Below, in pieces: positions 12,107 to 22,535 of a DNA stretch of 64,000 bases (position 1 is its first letter; the number at the start of each line of letters is the position of its first letter). The stretch is from the NCBI RefSeq assembly GCF_907164915.1, contig NC_061862.1:84244846-84308845 (forward strand), given 5' to 3'. The DNA comes from Impatiens glandulifera (lineage: Eukaryota; Streptophyta; Magnoliopsida; Ericales; Balsaminaceae). Under the pieces are notes generated by a model that did no database searches, was not told the DNA's origin, and was given only the letters and a program-made list of their open reading frames with translations. The position numbers and the translations under genes were made by a program.

Positions 12107-12194
12107 ACGAGCTCCAGTTAGGAGAATGGTTTGAATTCGATTTCGTTATTAAACAAATATAGTAGCGAAAACGTATTCAAACCATCTTCTCTTA
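12107..12194 (+). repeat. Imperfect inverted repeat (hairpin 2), MIR-precursor-like
   Basis: GAGCTCCAGTTAGGAGAATG on one side pairs imperfectly with TTCTCTTAGCTGGAGCTC on the other, with a loop containing TTAAACAAATATAG. Stem of about 35 bp, total about 88 bp, close to the size of plant miRNA precursors. Expression is unknown. Confidence 0.7.
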
Positions 12195-12211
12195 GCTGGA
12201 GCTCGTTGACC

Positions 12212-12398
12212 TCGCGATTCGCTAAGTACCTCCCGATTCGCTAAGTACCTCCCGATTTGCTAAGTACCTCCCGATTCGCTAAGTACCTCCCGATTCGCTA
12301 AGTATCTCCCGATTCGCTAAGTGCCTCCCGATTCGCTAAGTACCTCCGGATTCGCTAAGTGCCTCCCGATTCGCTAAGTACCTCCCGACTCGCTACGG
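12212..12398 (+). repeat. 19-bp tandem repeat CGATTCGCTAAGTACCTCC, about 10 copies
   Basis: Near-perfect 19-bp units directly upstream of the Ulp1 ORF. The core GATTCGCTAAGT matches the motif at the inner edge of both terminal inverted repeats (TTTCGCTAAGT, CGAAACGCTAAGT). Confidence 0.9.
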
Positions 12399-12401
12399 AA
12401 G

Positions 12402-12920
12402 TTGAAGAGACGCGCGTACGCACACGCGCTAGACCTTATATATTCAAAAATTTCAGAACATTTCATTTCAACCGCCCCACTGCCTGTGAACATTAACCAG
12501 AAACACTGGATTTTGTGTGTAGCACGTCTTCAAAAGTACCGCATTGACGTGTACGATTGTGATGCCTATCTTTATAAGAATCTGGATCCTTATTTGAAAC
12601 CCTTCTGCGACATGATTCCACATATATTCGCAAAGACAATCACTCCTGGTGAGAGGGTAAGGTTTCCTAAATTCAACTTCGAAGGCCCCATCCAACCAAT
12701 GACTTACAAACGGTTACCACACCCCAAAGTGAAAACCGCTGCAACTAAGGTTGCAGAAGTCCCACGGGCAACAGAGAGCGGGGACTGTGGGGTCTTCACG
12801 CTAATGTATATGGAACACTTGACCGCTAATCAAGCCGTGCACAATGTGACCTCAGAAAACATGGAGTTTTTTAGGCAGAAGATGGCGGTCAGGTTATTCC
12901 ATCAGATTATGGAACCTTAG
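12402..12920 (+). CDS. Ulp1/C48-like cysteine protease ORF of the Mutator-like element (N-terminus missing)
   Basis: A 172-codon frame from a TTG codon to TAG at 12918. It carries the C-terminal catalytic half of a Ulp1-type (SUMO protease, C48) domain: His in QKHWILCV (about residue 35), Asp in DVYDCD (about 52) and the nucleophile Cys in ESGDCGVFTL (about 129), followed by MYMEHLT. In the family a Gln usually sits six or seven residues before Cys; here VPRATESGDC has Arg at that place, which may reduce activity. The open frame has no good ATG near its start and begins right after the 19-bp repeats, so earlier exons must lie upstream or are lost. Such domains are known in plant Mutator-like elements, where their role is not settled. 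It converges with the transposase gene. Confidence 0.7.
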   Translation: MKRRAYAHALDLIYSKISEHFISTAPLPVNINQKHWILCVARLQKYRIDVYDCDAYLYKNLDPYLKPFCDMIPHIFAKTITPGERVRFPKFNFEGPIQPMTYKRLPHPKVKTAATKVAEVPRATESGDCGVFTLMYMEHLTANQAVHNVTSENMEFFRQKMAVRLFHQIMEP

Positions 12921-13439
12921 TGTAAACATTATTTTGAAGTAAATTGTGTAAATTGGATAAGTTATTTTGATGTATTGTAAACCTTGATAAATATTTTGGA
13001 AGTTGGATGATAAATTATTTTGAACTTGAATTGCAGAAAACCTTCAACGTAAAAAACAAGTGTAACCCTTGAATTGACCCTTCAACGTACAAAAAAGATA
13101 ACCTCGAATTGACTCTTCGTTTCGCTAAGTTGGGGTCATCTTTTCGCTAAGTTAGTAGCCTTCGTTTCGCTAAGTTAGTACTCTTCGATTCGCTAAGTGC
13201 CTCCCGATTCGCGAAGTACCTCCCGATTCGCGAAGTACCTCCCGATTCGCGAAGTACCTCCCGTTTCGCTAAGTACTCTTCGTTTCGCTAAGTTATTACT
13301 CATCGTTTCCCTACTCATATACTACTACTAGAACATACAACATAAACTTTAAACCTGAATTAACAACATAGTATCTTACGCATAGTATCTTACCAGTACC
13401 ATAGTTCAATTAACAACATATATTACAACATAGTATCTA
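12921..13439. repeat. Spacer between convergent transposon genes with GCTAAGT repeats
   Basis: Non-coding. 13115-13315 holds more degenerate TCGTTTCGCTAAGT and CCTCCCGATTCGCGAAGTA units of the same family as 12212-12398. The rest probably contains the 3' ends of both genes; no clear terminator can be read. Confidence 0.6.
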
Positions 13440-15297
13440 TCAAGTTAAAGGTTCATATTGTTGAGATGATGAGTCATGCTGCTTAGATGATGAAGCTCGT
13501 GCAGTAGATGGTGCAGGCATCACTGCTTTGCATGTTGCCCTATTATGTCCAAGCCCAGCACATGAGCTGCATCGTCTCGAGACCTTACGGACCTCACCCT
13601 GGGATGACCTACGCTTTGTTTGTGGCCTGCCTTTCTTAACCTTCACATTTGGTTTAAGACACGAACGTTGCTTGATATGTTCGGGAAAATCCCAATTTTC
13701 TTCATCACCGGGAGGATAACATGTCTCGGCATATGAATTTATCCAACACTCAGTTGTGTAATACCTGTGTGTAGGGAAAATATAACGAATTATTAATTGG
13801 TTAAACAGAATGAACACGTGAGCTAAATATTAATACCTTGAACAGAAGTCATAAGAAACCAAATTCTGACTACGGGCAGCAGCCATTGCATGCGTACAAG
13901 GAAGACCCGAAACTTCGAATACTCTACAAGTGCAGTTCATGTTTTTCAAATTAACTTTGAAATGAGACTGATTGTCATGCACATAAAACTCGAATCGGTT
14001 AAGCAATTGGACTGTATAGAATCTGGCCTTCTCGAATCCCTCACGTAACACCTTCTCATAATTTGGAGATAAAACTTCTTCGTGATTAGACGCTCTTTCT
14101 CTTCTATCGTTAAACTAATGTTGTATTGTGAATCTTAAATACTCAGCCATTTCTAAAATGGGATACTTTCTGGCTTCCCTGCTCTGACTATTGAAACTCT
14201 CAGCATAATTGCTTGTGAGTTGATTGTATCGCTTACCGGGAAAAAATGCTCTACTCCATCTTTGGAACCCAATTTCTTCCAAATAGGCAGCAATCTTGTG
14301 ATCTTTAACCTTGATCTTGTCAAACCACCGATTAAATTCGTGGATAGTGTACGCCCTTGAAGCCGAATCAAACTCCGCATGACACTCATCACTTTTGAAT
14401 TTGGCAACAATATTCATTTTTATGTGATATGTGCACGCACCGTGGTCTGCTTCTGGGAAAACAGCACACAAGGCATTAGCGATGCTTGGGTGTCTGTCGG
14501 ATACGAAGACGAGATCATCAACTAATCCAATTGCGTCTCTCAGTTTTTGCATGAAATAAGTCCAGGAGTTATTATTCTCTGAATCAACAACGCCGAATGC
14601 GACAGGATATAGTTGCTCATTCGCATCCAATGGAATAGCCACCAATAATTGACCACCACCACCTGTGCTTAAGAAAACTAGCATCAACACATAATACAGG
14701 ACAGCAAAAGGATTTGAAACCCCTAATTGAGAGGCCTAGGGACATGAACATATACTTGAAGTGGCCGAGCTCGTCTGTCTGTATGTCGGTTATGGTACCA
14801 GGATTACACTTCTCCAACATATAAAGGTATGATGGCAGTATTCCATAGGAATCCTCTACCGTTCCTCGCACAGCTATTAAAGCATTTTCCCTTGCCCTCC
14901 ATGCATTATTATAAGTCAAAAATATCCCATAAGTTGTATGCATGTCTTCAATTATTTTCTTAGGCAAGTGGTTATGATGATGGTCCATGTACTTGCTCTT
15001 CACGCACTGCCCAATAACCCATTCTGGTGTTTGCATTTTTTTTTCTTGGGCCTCGATAAAACTGAGCATGAGTGTTGTTGCTCAAATGTCCGGATCTCAA
15101 ACATCTCAGAAAAACTTACCTTTCACAGCCCGCAAGCTCCACTTGCATGTCTCATCCAAACATTTGAGTTCCCAAAGATTTTTTCTTGACTTCTCCACTT
15201 TGAATTCAAAATGATTGGTCATCGCATATTTATATAGAGCAAGTTGAAGTTCTTTTTTATTTTCAAACAACGAACCGACTTCCAATAACGGTTTCAC
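13440..15297 (-). pseudogene. MuDR-type (MULE) transposase, broken by frameshifts
   Basis: Parts in order on the minus strand: an N-terminal MuDR domain at 15297-15106 (VGSLFENKKELQLALYKYAM, WELKCLDETCKWSLRAVKG); 15069-14650 (KKIIEDMHTTYGIFLTYNNA; first catalytic Asp in CVDASFLK); 14690-14115 (GGQLLVAIPLDANEQLYPVA; second Asp in FVSDRHPSI; Glu in NYAESFNS); 14090-13830 with a SWIM zinc finger (CTCRVFEVSGLPCTHAMAA); and, after a GT-AG intron at about 13829-13768, a tail with a CCHC knuckle (CSSCAGLGHNRATC) ending at 13440. All three DDE residues are present, but the frame changes near 15100-15060, near 14660 (a GGT run) and near 14110. Role: DNA cut-and-paste transposition in the nucleus. Confidence 0.85.
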
Positions 15298-15308
15298 TAG
15301 TTAATGCC

Positions 15309-15492
15309 ATCGCAAATGTGGGGTCTGGCGGTGATATATTTGTCGGGTCTGTCGATGGGTGTACCCATTGAAGATCGTCTTGCACTAGATGGTGTACCCA
15401 TTGATGATCTTCATGCACTTGTTGGTGTACCATTTGATGCCTTTCTTGCACTAGTTGGTGTACCCAATGATGATCTTCTTGCACTTGGTTGT
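15309..15492 (-). repeat. 33-bp minisatellite in the transposase N-terminal region
   Basis: About five units of GGTGTACCCATTGATGATCT-type sequence spaced 33 bp apart. The period is a multiple of three, and the minus strand encodes repeats of the kind VHQLVQEDHQW, so it may be part of an N-terminal extension of the transposase or its leader. Confidence 0.75.
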
Positions 15493-16277
15493 ATATGTAT
15501 TGATGCTTTTTCACCACTATTAACATGCAAGTCCTGAGTAAGTGGGATGTGAGGCAAAGAGGTTTCTCCGGCTTCATTGTGACTTTCAACAAAGAATTTT
15601 GAGGTACAACAGGTGGAACAAATTTCTGAGTAAGTTGTGGTGGTAGTATACTTTCTTGAGTTGGGTATTAGTAGTGGTATCTTTTCTTTAGTAAATGCTG
15701 ACTTCTCCACTACAGATACACACAATTGGTGACACTGTTCGACCCAAAATCAAGCGTGATAGATATGTGTTCAAATCCCCATCATTATCAATAAAACAGG
15801 TTTTGGATTTCTGATATTCCGGAATATCATACTTCCCTTGGAGCACGAAATCGTATTGTGAATATCTGGAGATTAGAGTCTATCGTAGAGTATATGCAAT
15901 TCATTCAGCATACAGCAGTACTTTTGGGGTAGATCAAATGTTTTGATTGAAGATGCATCAAAATACAGTATTCCATCTAGCATCAAGTTTCCACTCGTCC
16001 ATTATAGAAAACGAAAACTTCAGCTGCATCACAAAAACATGATTTGATTAGAGAGGATAATTAATCTTCGCTAAATCGCTAGGAACTTAGCGAAACGGGA
16101 ATTGCCTTCGGCGAATTCGTTAGGCACTTGGCGAAACGGGAAGGCCTTCGCGAATCGTAAGGCACTTAGTGACGAAACGGGAAGGCCTTCGCGAATCGCT
16201 AGGCACTTAGCGAAACGGGAAGTAAACCTAATCAATCTCAGAAACCGAACATCAATAAAACATGCTTATAGACGTAC
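15493..16277 (-). other. 5' region of the transposase gene with terminal-type repeats
   Basis: No domain is recognisable. 16065-16220 holds three or four repeats of CTTCGCGAATCGCTAGGCAC / TTAGCGAAACGGGAA, again the GCTAAGT-type motif, in inverted orientation relative to 12212-12398. The same repeats occur at 22540-22655. Confidence 0.5.
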
Positions 16278-16474
16278 CTATTGGAATAGTGCTCGTGCTC
16301 GTCGTGGAGCTCATAGTGGATTTGAACGAACAGATCTCCGACGAGTTCGCCGCTGCGCCGCCGAGTAGTTAGAGAGAAGGAGGAGAAGAGCGGGAAGAGA
16401 GAGAAGGAGAGAAAAGAAATAAAAAAAAAGTACGGATGTTATATTAAATAGTAAGGGTAATCTGGACATTTCAC

Positions 16475-16645
16475 ATATCGTCACTTCGCGAAACGCTAAG
16501 TCACTTCGCGAAACGCTAAGTCACTTATCGTTTCACGACAAGGGCAAAATCGTCCAAAAAAATAAAATCACCACGAGCGCAAATAAATTATCAAATTACC
16601 ATCGATCAAATAACCTCATCTTTGAGGTTATTTGATCAAATTTCC
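16475..16645 (-). repeat. Right terminal inverted repeat of the Mutator-like element
   Basis: Reverse-complement partner of 10910-11080. Two tandem CTTCGCGAAACGCTAAGTCA motifs at 16483-16510 lie at its inner edge. Just inside it, 16314-16278 reads MSSTTSTSTIPI on the minus strand before a GTACGT donor-like site. The equivalent in the second element (about 22750-22710) reads almost the same, so this may be the first exon of the transposase gene. Confidence 0.65.
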
Positions 16646-16669
16646 CTCACAATGAGGTAGAACAAATAG

Positions 16670-16925
16670 TTATTAATTTTTTTTCCAATAATTATTTACT
16701 GTTTTGCCCTGCGCTATGAAGATCAGGAAACAAGACCATCATTCTCTTTTTCCTTATTTTAATGTTTAAATAATGTAAGCAGAAGAGTGTATCTCGGCAA
16801 GCTGGTATGGTTTGGTTCAAAAGCACTAAGTTACACCTACCAAATCAACAAGTGAAATGTAAATTGAAAGCCGCTATATGGTCTTTGTCAATGCTCTATT
16901 AGTTCTAGGATTATTTAAATATATG
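16670..16925 (+). repeat. Block D, right part (paralogue of 21400-21612)
   Basis: Shares TTTAAATAATGTAAG, GCTAGTATGGT / GCTGGTATGGT, and GGATTATTTAAATA with 21400-21612. It is the continuation of 10594-10895 on the far side of the Mutator-like element. Confidence 0.65.
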
Positions 16926-17584
16926 TGCATTATTTTCACATCATTTTGTTTTATAAGTCTAATTATTATTGAAGGCATGAACTTTCACACATTTTCATTA
17001 TAAGTTTTAACTCTAATTGTGTCCGATTGAACTTAACTATCATAATTTCAATATTTGATGATTTAACGCCAAGAAATAAACGAGATTTTGTTTTGAGATT
17101 TAATTAGTTTATCTCAATTTTAAAACAAAATAACATTTTTATCATGTTTTTGTTTTTTCAACTATTTTAAAATCACATTGAAAAGATTAAAACATATATA
17201 TCTCAAACAAATATTTCATTTAAAATATGAAAATGTAAAAAATTGATAGGTCATCCATAAAGTTAAGCCATGTATATATTTACAATTTTAAATAATTTAT
17301 AAAACTAAACAACATAAAAGTAACTAAAAATTAAATAATACAAATAATTGAAATTTTAATTAATAATAAAAGATAACCAAATAAATTTAAATTTAATAAT
17401 TAATATCATTTTTTAATAATTAATTAATTTTCAGACTAACCATTTATTTTTAAAAATCAAAAATTATAATTATTCTTTTCTCAGATCTAAAAAAAAAAAA
17501 AACCACTACCGAAATGATTGATTTGATTAAATTTACTTGGAAGAGTTAAATTAAATTTGAAACGGTTAATCTTTTAAATATTAG
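16926..17584. other. AT-rich stretch without recognisable features
   Basis: No long frame, RNA gene or terminal repeat recognised. Confidence 0.6.
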
Positions 17585-19736
17585 AGTCGCCGCTTAATTT
17601 TAAAAAATAAAGAAAAATAATGTACGTGTATAGATGTAATTTTAAAAATTATTTTGAGTTTAATGTTTACACACTTATCCTCCATAGAAAATATCAATTA
17701 AAGAAGTAAATCTAAAAGAGTATTTAATAAAAATATATATATTTTTAAAATATTTTAGAGTCTGTTTTTATTTTTTGGGATTTTTAAAAATAGTTTAAAG
17801 TTTTTAAATGTTAAGTAATAATTAAAACCAAAAGAATCAATGCAAACAGGTCCCTAAGCGTCTAGACCAAACACTAGGTGGATCGCCAGTTAAGGGAAGC
17901 AGTTTAGGAGCGAGCTCGGCCGATCAGACGCGGTCTGGCCAGGGTCAAGGCGTTTCATTCTTTGGTCAACACATCGCGAGACGCGAGACGTGGTCGGGTG
18001 GTCTAAGCGATACTTGGGTGACTCCGCCAAGTTGAAGTCCGTCTTCAACTTTTAGCAAGACCAAAACTCCAATTTCCCTCCGTTCACAATTCTAAGGACA
18101 TGGGGAACTTCCTCCCCATATGATTGAGAAGGGTATCAAAGGAGCTCCGACATAAATAGTTTTTTAGGATATGAAAATGCATTTTCTTGAATAAGAAGTT
18201 TAATTTGAGTTCTAAATTTACCAAAAACATCCTTCTGTTTAGAGTTAAAAACTGATTGATTAAACCAATTGGCTACAAGTTTTGGCAAATTCAAGAACTT
18301 CAATTTTGAAAAAAATGGAAAATTTTAATTTTGAAAAATCATGCATTAAACCGATTGGAATTAGTCTTAAAAGTTTCCCAACATCATTAAATCACGATTT
18401 GTGAATTAAACACGAGAACAGAACCCGGTTTCTTAAACTTTTAAATTCAAAACTAGGCATTTTTTTATTTAGGAAAAAAACTCATATATGATCTTTAGTG
18501 TCATTTTCAATTTCAAAAAAGGCTTATAGGAAAATGATCACTCCTCTAGTATGACAACATTTTTTTGGAATCGCATAATTTGGTCTTTACTGCTCTGCTG
18601 ATCAATCCAGCGCAATAATCCCGGCTAGGCATCAGGCTCGATTCAGGATTACTAATCATTAAGGATGGAGCGAGTTCTTGTCTTTGAAAAATCTAAGATT
18701 TTGGCCCATTCTTATCTGCATGTCGCAATGAACAAGACAAAGTCGGGCCGCCAACATGCATTGGGCGCGGTCCGTGTCGTTTCGTCCTAGTTCCATTGTC
18801 GTTGTCATTGCGTTGAGCGTTGCGTGAGCCTTTCATCTAGGCTTTTGTTTGGCATAGCTAGTTGCGCACCTAGGCTTTGTGTGGCATAAGACTTGTTTGA
18901 TTTGGGCCAAAGTGAATTGGACCGTTTGGCCTTCTCCCCTTCATTTTTTTATTATTACATGTAAAATAAAAAATTAATTGACTTAATATTTATTTTTACC
19001 TATTTTATTTGTGTATTTAGAGTTTTATAAATAATTTTTTTAATATTTAAAAAGATACAATATTTTTCTCAAATAATTTTTTAATTAATTTAAGTTTTAT
19101 ATTTTATTTATTTGAGATGAATAGATGCAATATTTTCCAAAGGCCCTTAAATTTTAATTAATTTGAAACAAATGGATATTACATTTTCGTAAAATAATAA
19201 TTATTTTATTTTAAGACTTCTAATTTAATTATTTTAGATAAATGAATTGAATATTTTCCTTAAACAATTATTTAATTTATTTTTGATCTTTAAATTAATT
19301 ATTTTGTGGTACAGAATATAATATTTTCCATAAATAATTATTTAATTTATTTTTGACATTTAAATTAATTATTTTTGGATAAATGAATACAACATTTTCA
19401 TAAATAATTATTTAAGTTCTTTTTATTTGTAAATTAATTATTCTGGGATAAATTAATTTAATATTTTTTTAAATAATTATTTAATTTATTTTTAGCTTAT
19501 AAATTAATTATTTTGAGATAAATTAATACAATATTTTTTCAAAATAATTATTTAATTTATTTTTGGCCTTTAAGTTAATTATTTTGAGATAAATAAATAC
19601 AATATTTCTCTAAATAATTATTTAATTTAGTTTAAATCAACTTTTTTAGTCTTTTAATTTTTAGAAAATTATTTTAACAACTCAGAATGATTTGAATTTT
19701 TTTATAAATTAGATAAGTCAAATTTTAGTGTCTACA
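17585..19736 (-). mobile_element. Probable LTR relic of a Tat/Ogre-like gypsy element
   Basis: Read on the minus strand it starts TGTAGACACTAAAATTTGAC (19736) and runs to AAGCGGCGACTCTAATATTT near 17585. Both remind me of large LTRs of Tat/Ogre-type elements, as does the GC-richer middle (17840-18950) within AT-rich flanks. 19090-19630 holds about eight degenerate 60-65-bp units of AATTATTTAATTTATTTTT type. No second LTR, primer site or pol is seen nearby, so it would be a solo LTR or fragment. The family call rests on memory of such ends and is tentative. Confidence 0.4.
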
Positions 19737-21079
19737 CAATCTCTCTTGAATAAAGTTTGGATAAAACATGCTAATTTTTAAAAACGTGAATTCTCTTTTG
19801 ACATAAATGTACTATATTTCTCATGTCCAATTTATAATTTTCTTTAGTTCATCATTAAAGCGATTTAGGATAAATTGACAAAACCTTAAAATGATTGTTG
19901 TTGGCGTTATTCTTGCATTCGTTGCGTGTAACAATCATTGAAAAACTTAAAATATTCATTCGTGATAGTTAAATATTAACAAATTAATTACGTATGTTAT
20001 TAACCAATAACTTTTTTAGGACGATAATATATATATATAAATGATCTTAAGTACTATCAAAAGATAGATTTTGATTCGACATTAATATTAACAAATTATT
20101 CATGTATACTATTAAAAAAAATAACGTTTTAGGACGATAATATGTAAATGATCGAAATATAAGTTTTGAGATTAATGACTTATGATAATTTATAGCTTTG
20201 GTTGTGGTATTTCTTGCCTTTAAAGGAATTATTTTAACAAAAGTTTTCCTTTTTTTTCTTTTCAAAATGACCTTTATAATTATAAATTTACTGTTGTTAG
20301 ATTTAAAATTTTGTACACAAGAGAGTGCACAACTTTTTTTAAACTATTCTTTGAAAATTATTCTGAGTATTATTATAGATATCTTTTATTTTATTTTCTT
20401 GAAATCATTCTTTACAACTGTTTGAAAAGTAACCGTTGCATGTTTTTTGTTTATAAAATAATTAATCTTAGAGAATGGTTTTAATAAAGGGATACATTTT
20501 GTTTGTTTATGTTTTTTTTTCAAATGCCCCTAGTGTTTTAGTATTTTGAAGAGGTGACTTTACAACTTTTGATAGTGGTTGATTCAGTTAAAAAATATTT
20601 ATTGAAAATTTGAAATAAAACCTTAATCCCTTTAACAAATTATGATATTTTGGATTCAAAACATTTTCAGAATTTTATTTTAAATATTATTTTCATGATT
20701 TTTTTGGACCGACTAAAATGAAACTTTAGTTTTTTTTATCCAATTTTTAAGATATTGGTTATAAACGATTATTTAAAATTTTACCCTTTGAAAGACGCTA
20801 GAAGAAGGTGTTAAAGTTTTGTCATATTTTTATTGTCTTACTTCAAATGATGTGTTTTCAATGTTCACTTAATCTAAAAATATGTTTGGAGAGTTTGAAG
20901 ATCTTTGGTTTTGAAGAAATTAGTCTATATGATTTTACAACAAAAACATTATAAAAACATTAGTGTGAACATTTGTTTTTTTTTTTTTTTTTTATCAAAA
21001 ACACATTCAAAAAGTCGACCAAATTAATCCTTTCAGTAAACAATTAAGAATAAAAATATTATTAGCAAACATACTCCCA
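19737..21079. repeat. AT-rich stretch with one local duplication
   Basis: Nothing coding. A degenerate direct repeat of about 70 bp at 19977-20045 and 20090-20155 shares TTAACAAATTA and AGGACGATAATAT. Confidence 0.5.
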
Positions 21080-21612
21080 TACAAATCGACATAAAATCCT
21101 TAACACATCATTTGGTTTCTTTCAAAATAATCATATCCTTTGACAAAATTTTGAAGCAGTCTTTAATATTTTCTAATATTTCATTAGAATATGGTGTTCT
21201 CTTTTATTAATGTTATTTTTTATAAACAATTATAAAAACAATTATTTTATTATAAAAATATGAATAAAATTATTTATTTTATTTTAATAAAATAGTTATA
21301 TTAATATTCATCAAGATTATAATTTAAAGGAAAGTTTGTCTTAATAAAAATATAAATCAAATAAATTCTTGATTGTGGTCTTAAAAAAGAATTAGTTTAT
21401 TGCATGTTGCACTACTAACCCATCATTTTATTTTCCACTTATTTTATTGTTTAAATAATGTAAGAGAGAGAATAATGATGATGTAGTTCGGTCGAAGCTA
21501 GTATGGTCTTATTCATTATTCAATACAATTACACTTACCAAGATAAACAAACCAAATGCAAATTGAGGTCTTATTCAATGTTCTATTAGAACTAATAGGA
21601 TTATTTAAATAA
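21080..21612 (+). repeat. Block D, uninterrupted copy
   Basis: Diverged copy of 10594-10895 plus 16670-16925 without the Mutator-like insertion. It ends at GGATTATTTAAATAACTCGC, a few bases before the gypsy LTR at 21622. Confidence 0.65.
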
Positions 21613-21621
21613 CTCGCTACA

Positions 21622-22221
21622 TGTTACAGTAAAAAAAATTGGTTACCGAATATTTTCTCGTCCCACACGACACTAGTTTAGATTGCCACGATACTAGCTA
21701 GTTAGTCTTTTTAAATATTCAAAAAGATTGAACACTTTGAGAGAGAAAGAGCTTGTAGAATATCTTGTTTGGTTTATGGCCAATTGACATTTTTATATAC
21801 AAGTGTAGAGATCATTCTAGATCCTCCTTAACATAGGTTATTCTAGACACTTCTATAACACATCTTAGACCCAAGAACTCCTAGAGACTTCTAAAGGATT
21901 CTACTAACTACTTACCCTTGAGAACTCTTAAAGAATTCTTGAGAGTTCTCCTATCTACAACCTTTAGGAATTCATAGAGAATTCTAGAGAGTTTCATGGC
22001 CCTACTTACAAAAATGAACTCCTAGATAAATCTAGAGAGTTCCAAACCTACTTAATATTTAAGAACTCCTAGAGAGTTCTATAACCTTACCTATACTTTA
22101 GGAACTCCTAGAGAATTCTAGAGAGTTTCATGGTAGCAAAAAGCCTAGCAAAATTTGGAATCTTTTAGGATGTGCATCTTGTGGGCTTGACATCGTTAGC
22201 CCATGAGAATGGGCCATTACA
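21622..22221 (-). mobile_element. 3' LTR of a Ty3/gypsy element (minus strand)
   Basis: On the minus strand it runs from TGTAATGGCCCATTCTCATG (22221) to TTACTGTAACA (21622), so it has TG...CA ends and about 600 bp. It is preceded on that strand by a purine tract, GGTGAGAGAGAA (22233-22222), in the place of a polypurine tract. Several TAGAGAATTCT-type direct repeats lie within it. The 5' LTR is not in view because of the gap. Confidence 0.7.
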
Positions 22222-22233
22222 TTCTCTCTCACC
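22222..22233 (-). other. Polypurine tract of the gypsy element
   Basis: GGTGAGAGAGAA on the minus strand directly before the LTR start; such tracts prime plus-strand DNA synthesis in LTR retrotransposons. Confidence 0.6.
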
Positions 22234-22305
22234 TAAGTCATTGTCGTCCTTGGCACGACCTTAGACCAATACTTCTCGATCTTCTTCCTAGCGTCCCATG
22301 AGTGA

Positions 22306-22435
22306 TCACCCCCTGCACGTCTCGGCATCTGGTGAACTTTTGGCTGCTAGCTCCAACCGATACGAGACGTTTCCTACACGTCTCTCGATTGTAAACGGTC
22401 TCTCGCATCTACGCACAAGCCCCTTGAGCACATAT
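22306..22435 (-). pseudogene. C-terminal end of Ty3/gypsy pol polyprotein, cut by the gap
   Basis: The minus-strand frame reads RRCERPFTIERRVGNVSYRL then EL, the typical segment after gypsy integrase (GPF..I.RVGNVSYRLELP). It then departs from the usual HPVFHVS sequence and stops near 22306. Its N-terminal side runs into the run of Ns. Together with the purine tract and LTR it identifies the element as Ty3/gypsy. Confidence 0.65.
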
Positions 22436-22535
22436 NNNNNNNNNNNNNNNNNNNNNNNNNNNNNNNNNNNNNNNNNNNNNNNNNNNNNNNNNNNNNNNNN
22501 NNNNNNNNNNNNNNNNNNNNNNNNNNNNNNNNNNN
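22436..22535. other. Assembly gap of exactly 100 N
   Basis: One hundred Ns, a common placeholder for a gap of unknown size. The left side is gypsy sequence and the right side is the end of a Mutator-like element, so the missing DNA probably includes most of both. Confidence 0.95.

Larger units (their letters stand above)
10910..16645 (-). mobile_element. Mutator-like element with MuDR-type transposase and Ulp1-like protease (Kaonashi-like)
   Basis: Ends are inverted repeats (GGGAAATTTGATCAAATAAC at 10910; complement at 16645) continuing for about 170 bp, including the shared GCGCTCGTGGTG and GATTTTGCCCTTGTCG. It is flanked by direct repeats CTCACAATG (10901-10909 and 16646-16654; up to 11 bp if the border is shifted), as expected for Mutator-type insertion. 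Contents: a plus-strand Ulp1-like ORF, a minus-strand transposase in several broken exons, subterminal repeats with GATTCGCTAAGT, and two hairpins. Mutator-like elements that carry Ulp1 domains are known in plants (Kaonashi group); assignment to that group is inference. Frameshifts in the transposase suggest this copy cannot move on its own. Confidence 0.85.

Noticed and set aside
20047..20425. Overlapping small frames at 20047-20265 (minus) and 20198-20425 (plus)
   Set aside because: Low-complexity, hydrophobic AT-driven translations without a recognisable family.
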